Shown here one piece after another: positions 4,620-5,309 of a stretch of DNA of 5,309 nt. The position numbers and the translations under genes are program-made. Source of the DNA: Treponema sp. (lineage in GTDB: Bacteria; Spirochaetota; Spirochaetia; Treponematales; Treponemataceae); assembly GCA_014804085.1 (NCBI GenBank), contig JAAVAM010000034.1:46134-51442 (forward strand). Direction: 5' to 3'. The notes beneath the pieces are model-generated. The model was not told the DNA's origin. It worked only from the letters and a program-made list of their open reading frames with translations, and ran no database searches. Each line of letters opens with the position of its first letter. The stretch's first letter is position 1.

Positions 4620-5309
4620 TTACTCTCCTTTTGAAGTACTGCGAGCGGAACGCCTTGGCTTGTCAGCAGGCTTTCTATCCGCTGACCGACTTTCGCCAGA
4701 AGCATCACGATCACGGCGCGGCTTGCGCACCAACTGACCGGCATCTTCATTCTGCTCACGACCATAGTTCATGCCATTATAGACCCAAACTTTTATACCG
4801 ATTTTACCGTACGTCGTATGAGCCTCAAATGTGCCATAGTCAATATCCGCGCGGAGCGTATGAAGCGGAACGCGTCCCAACTTCAGTTCTTCGTTGCGGC
4901 TCATGTCTGCACCGCCAAGACGACCGGCAAGACGAATCTTAATGCCCTGTGCGCCGCCTTTCATGGCATTTGCAGAAGCCTGCTTCAGTGCCTTGCGGAA
5001 TGACCCGCGTCCTGAAAGCTGACGTCCAACATTCTGCGCAATCAGCGATGCGTTAATGTCAGCACGTTTGATTTCCTTAATCTTAATCTGCACTTTTTTG
5101 GTCAGCTTAGACTGGATTTCCGCACTGATTTTCTCAATATTTGCGCCCTTCACGCCAATGATGACTCCCGGACGAGCCGTGTGAATCACAATTGTCACAC
5201 GCTGCGGATGCCGAATGATTTCAATTTCTGCAATATCAGCATTCTGACACTCCGGCAGGGTTCTTACCATCTCGCGGATAGCAAGATCTTCCAAAACGAG
5301 GTCTGCATA
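4620..5309 (-). CDS. rpsC: 30S ribosomal protein S3, lacking its N-terminus (5' end outside window)
   Basis: S3 lies in the 30S head at the mRNA entry tunnel and, with S4 and S5, takes part in mRNA unwinding. The frame is open to the window edge and starts in mid-protein with [15 protein letters not shown]; about 30 residues are missing. Of 229 visible residues, the KH RNA-binding domain shows [14 protein letters not shown] with its GxxG loop as G-V-K-G at 52-55. The C-terminal S3 domain shows [12 protein letters not shown] (about 100-111), [10 protein letters not shown] (116-125), [10 protein letters not shown] (129-138) and the [15 protein letters not shown] segment (165-179). A Ser/Arg/Lys/Asp-rich tail of about 40 residues follows. 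The TTG at 5294 is internal, not the start. The terminal AAA GGA GAG codons form the rplP SD. Confidence 0.97.
   Translation of the reverse strand, partial: YADLVLEDLAIREMVRTLPECQNADIAEIEIIRHPQRVTIVIHTARPGVIIGVKGANIEKISAEIQSKLTKKVQIKIKEIKRADINASLIAQNVGRQLSGRGSFRKALKQASANAMKGGAQGIKIRLAGRLGGADMSRNEELKLGRVPLHTLRADIDYGTFEAHTTYGKIGIKVWVYNGMNYGREQNEDAGQLVRKPRRDRDASGESRSADRKPADKPRRSARSTSKGE
4625..4631 (-). promoter_or_regulatory. ribosome binding site of rplP inside the end of rpsC
   Basis: AAAGGAG lies 10 bases before the rplP ATG. It is formed by the last sense codons of rpsC (Lys-Gly-Glu), upstream of the rpsC stop rather than after it. Confidence 0.8.

Noticed and set aside
1..5309. A hidden undescribed system, mobile element, CRISPR or RNA gene
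   Set aside because: Every base except short junctions of at most 17 bases belongs to a recognised ribosomal protein gene. I saw no repeats, tRNA-like folds or terminator hairpins.

Overview
The whole window is one stretch of a bacterial ribosomal-protein operon, read entirely from the minus strand. In transcription order (high to low coordinate) it holds rpsC (S3, 5' end cut by the window edge), rplP (L16), rpmC (L29), rpsQ (S17), rplN (L14), rplX (L24), rplE (L5), rpsN type Z (S14), rpsH (S8), rplF (L6), rplR (L18), rpsE (S5), rpmD (L30) and rplO (L15, 3' end cut by the window edge). This is the conserved end of the S10 operon joined directly to the spc operon. Twelve genes are complete and two are partial. 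None shows a frameshift or internal stop.

Packing is extreme. The largest gap between genes is 17 bases, and two junctions (rplX/rplE and rpmD/rplO) overlap by one base as TAATG. There is no room for an internal promoter or terminator, and I see none. No RNA gene, mobile element, repeat array or CRISPR is present, and no stretch over 300 bases lacks a gene. Nearly every gene has a clear Shine-Dalgarno (SD) sequence. In many junctions it is built from the stop codon or last sense codons of the gene before (TAAGGAG, TAGGAG, TAAGGTGG, AAAGGAG). This implies polycistronic transcription with translational coupling, as expected for subunits needed in equal amounts.

The organism is most likely a spirochaete of the Treponema lineage. 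That is an inference from remembered protein texture: the S8 start [17 protein letters not shown], the L18 and L15 N-termini, short zinc-type S14, and gene order. Base composition looks near balanced, which fits several gut, oral or rumen treponemes better than the AT-rich T. denticola. Genus and species cannot be fixed from sequence reading alone. Base composition and style are uniform across the window, with no sign of horizontal transfer.

The products assemble into both subunits. S3, S17, S14, S8 and S5 go to the 30S; L16, L29, L14, L24, L5, L6, L18, L30 and L15 go to the 50S. I found no undescribed system here. The points worth a second look concern how junctions double as coding and start signals, the zinc-ribbon forms of S14 and L24, and the variable S3 tail.
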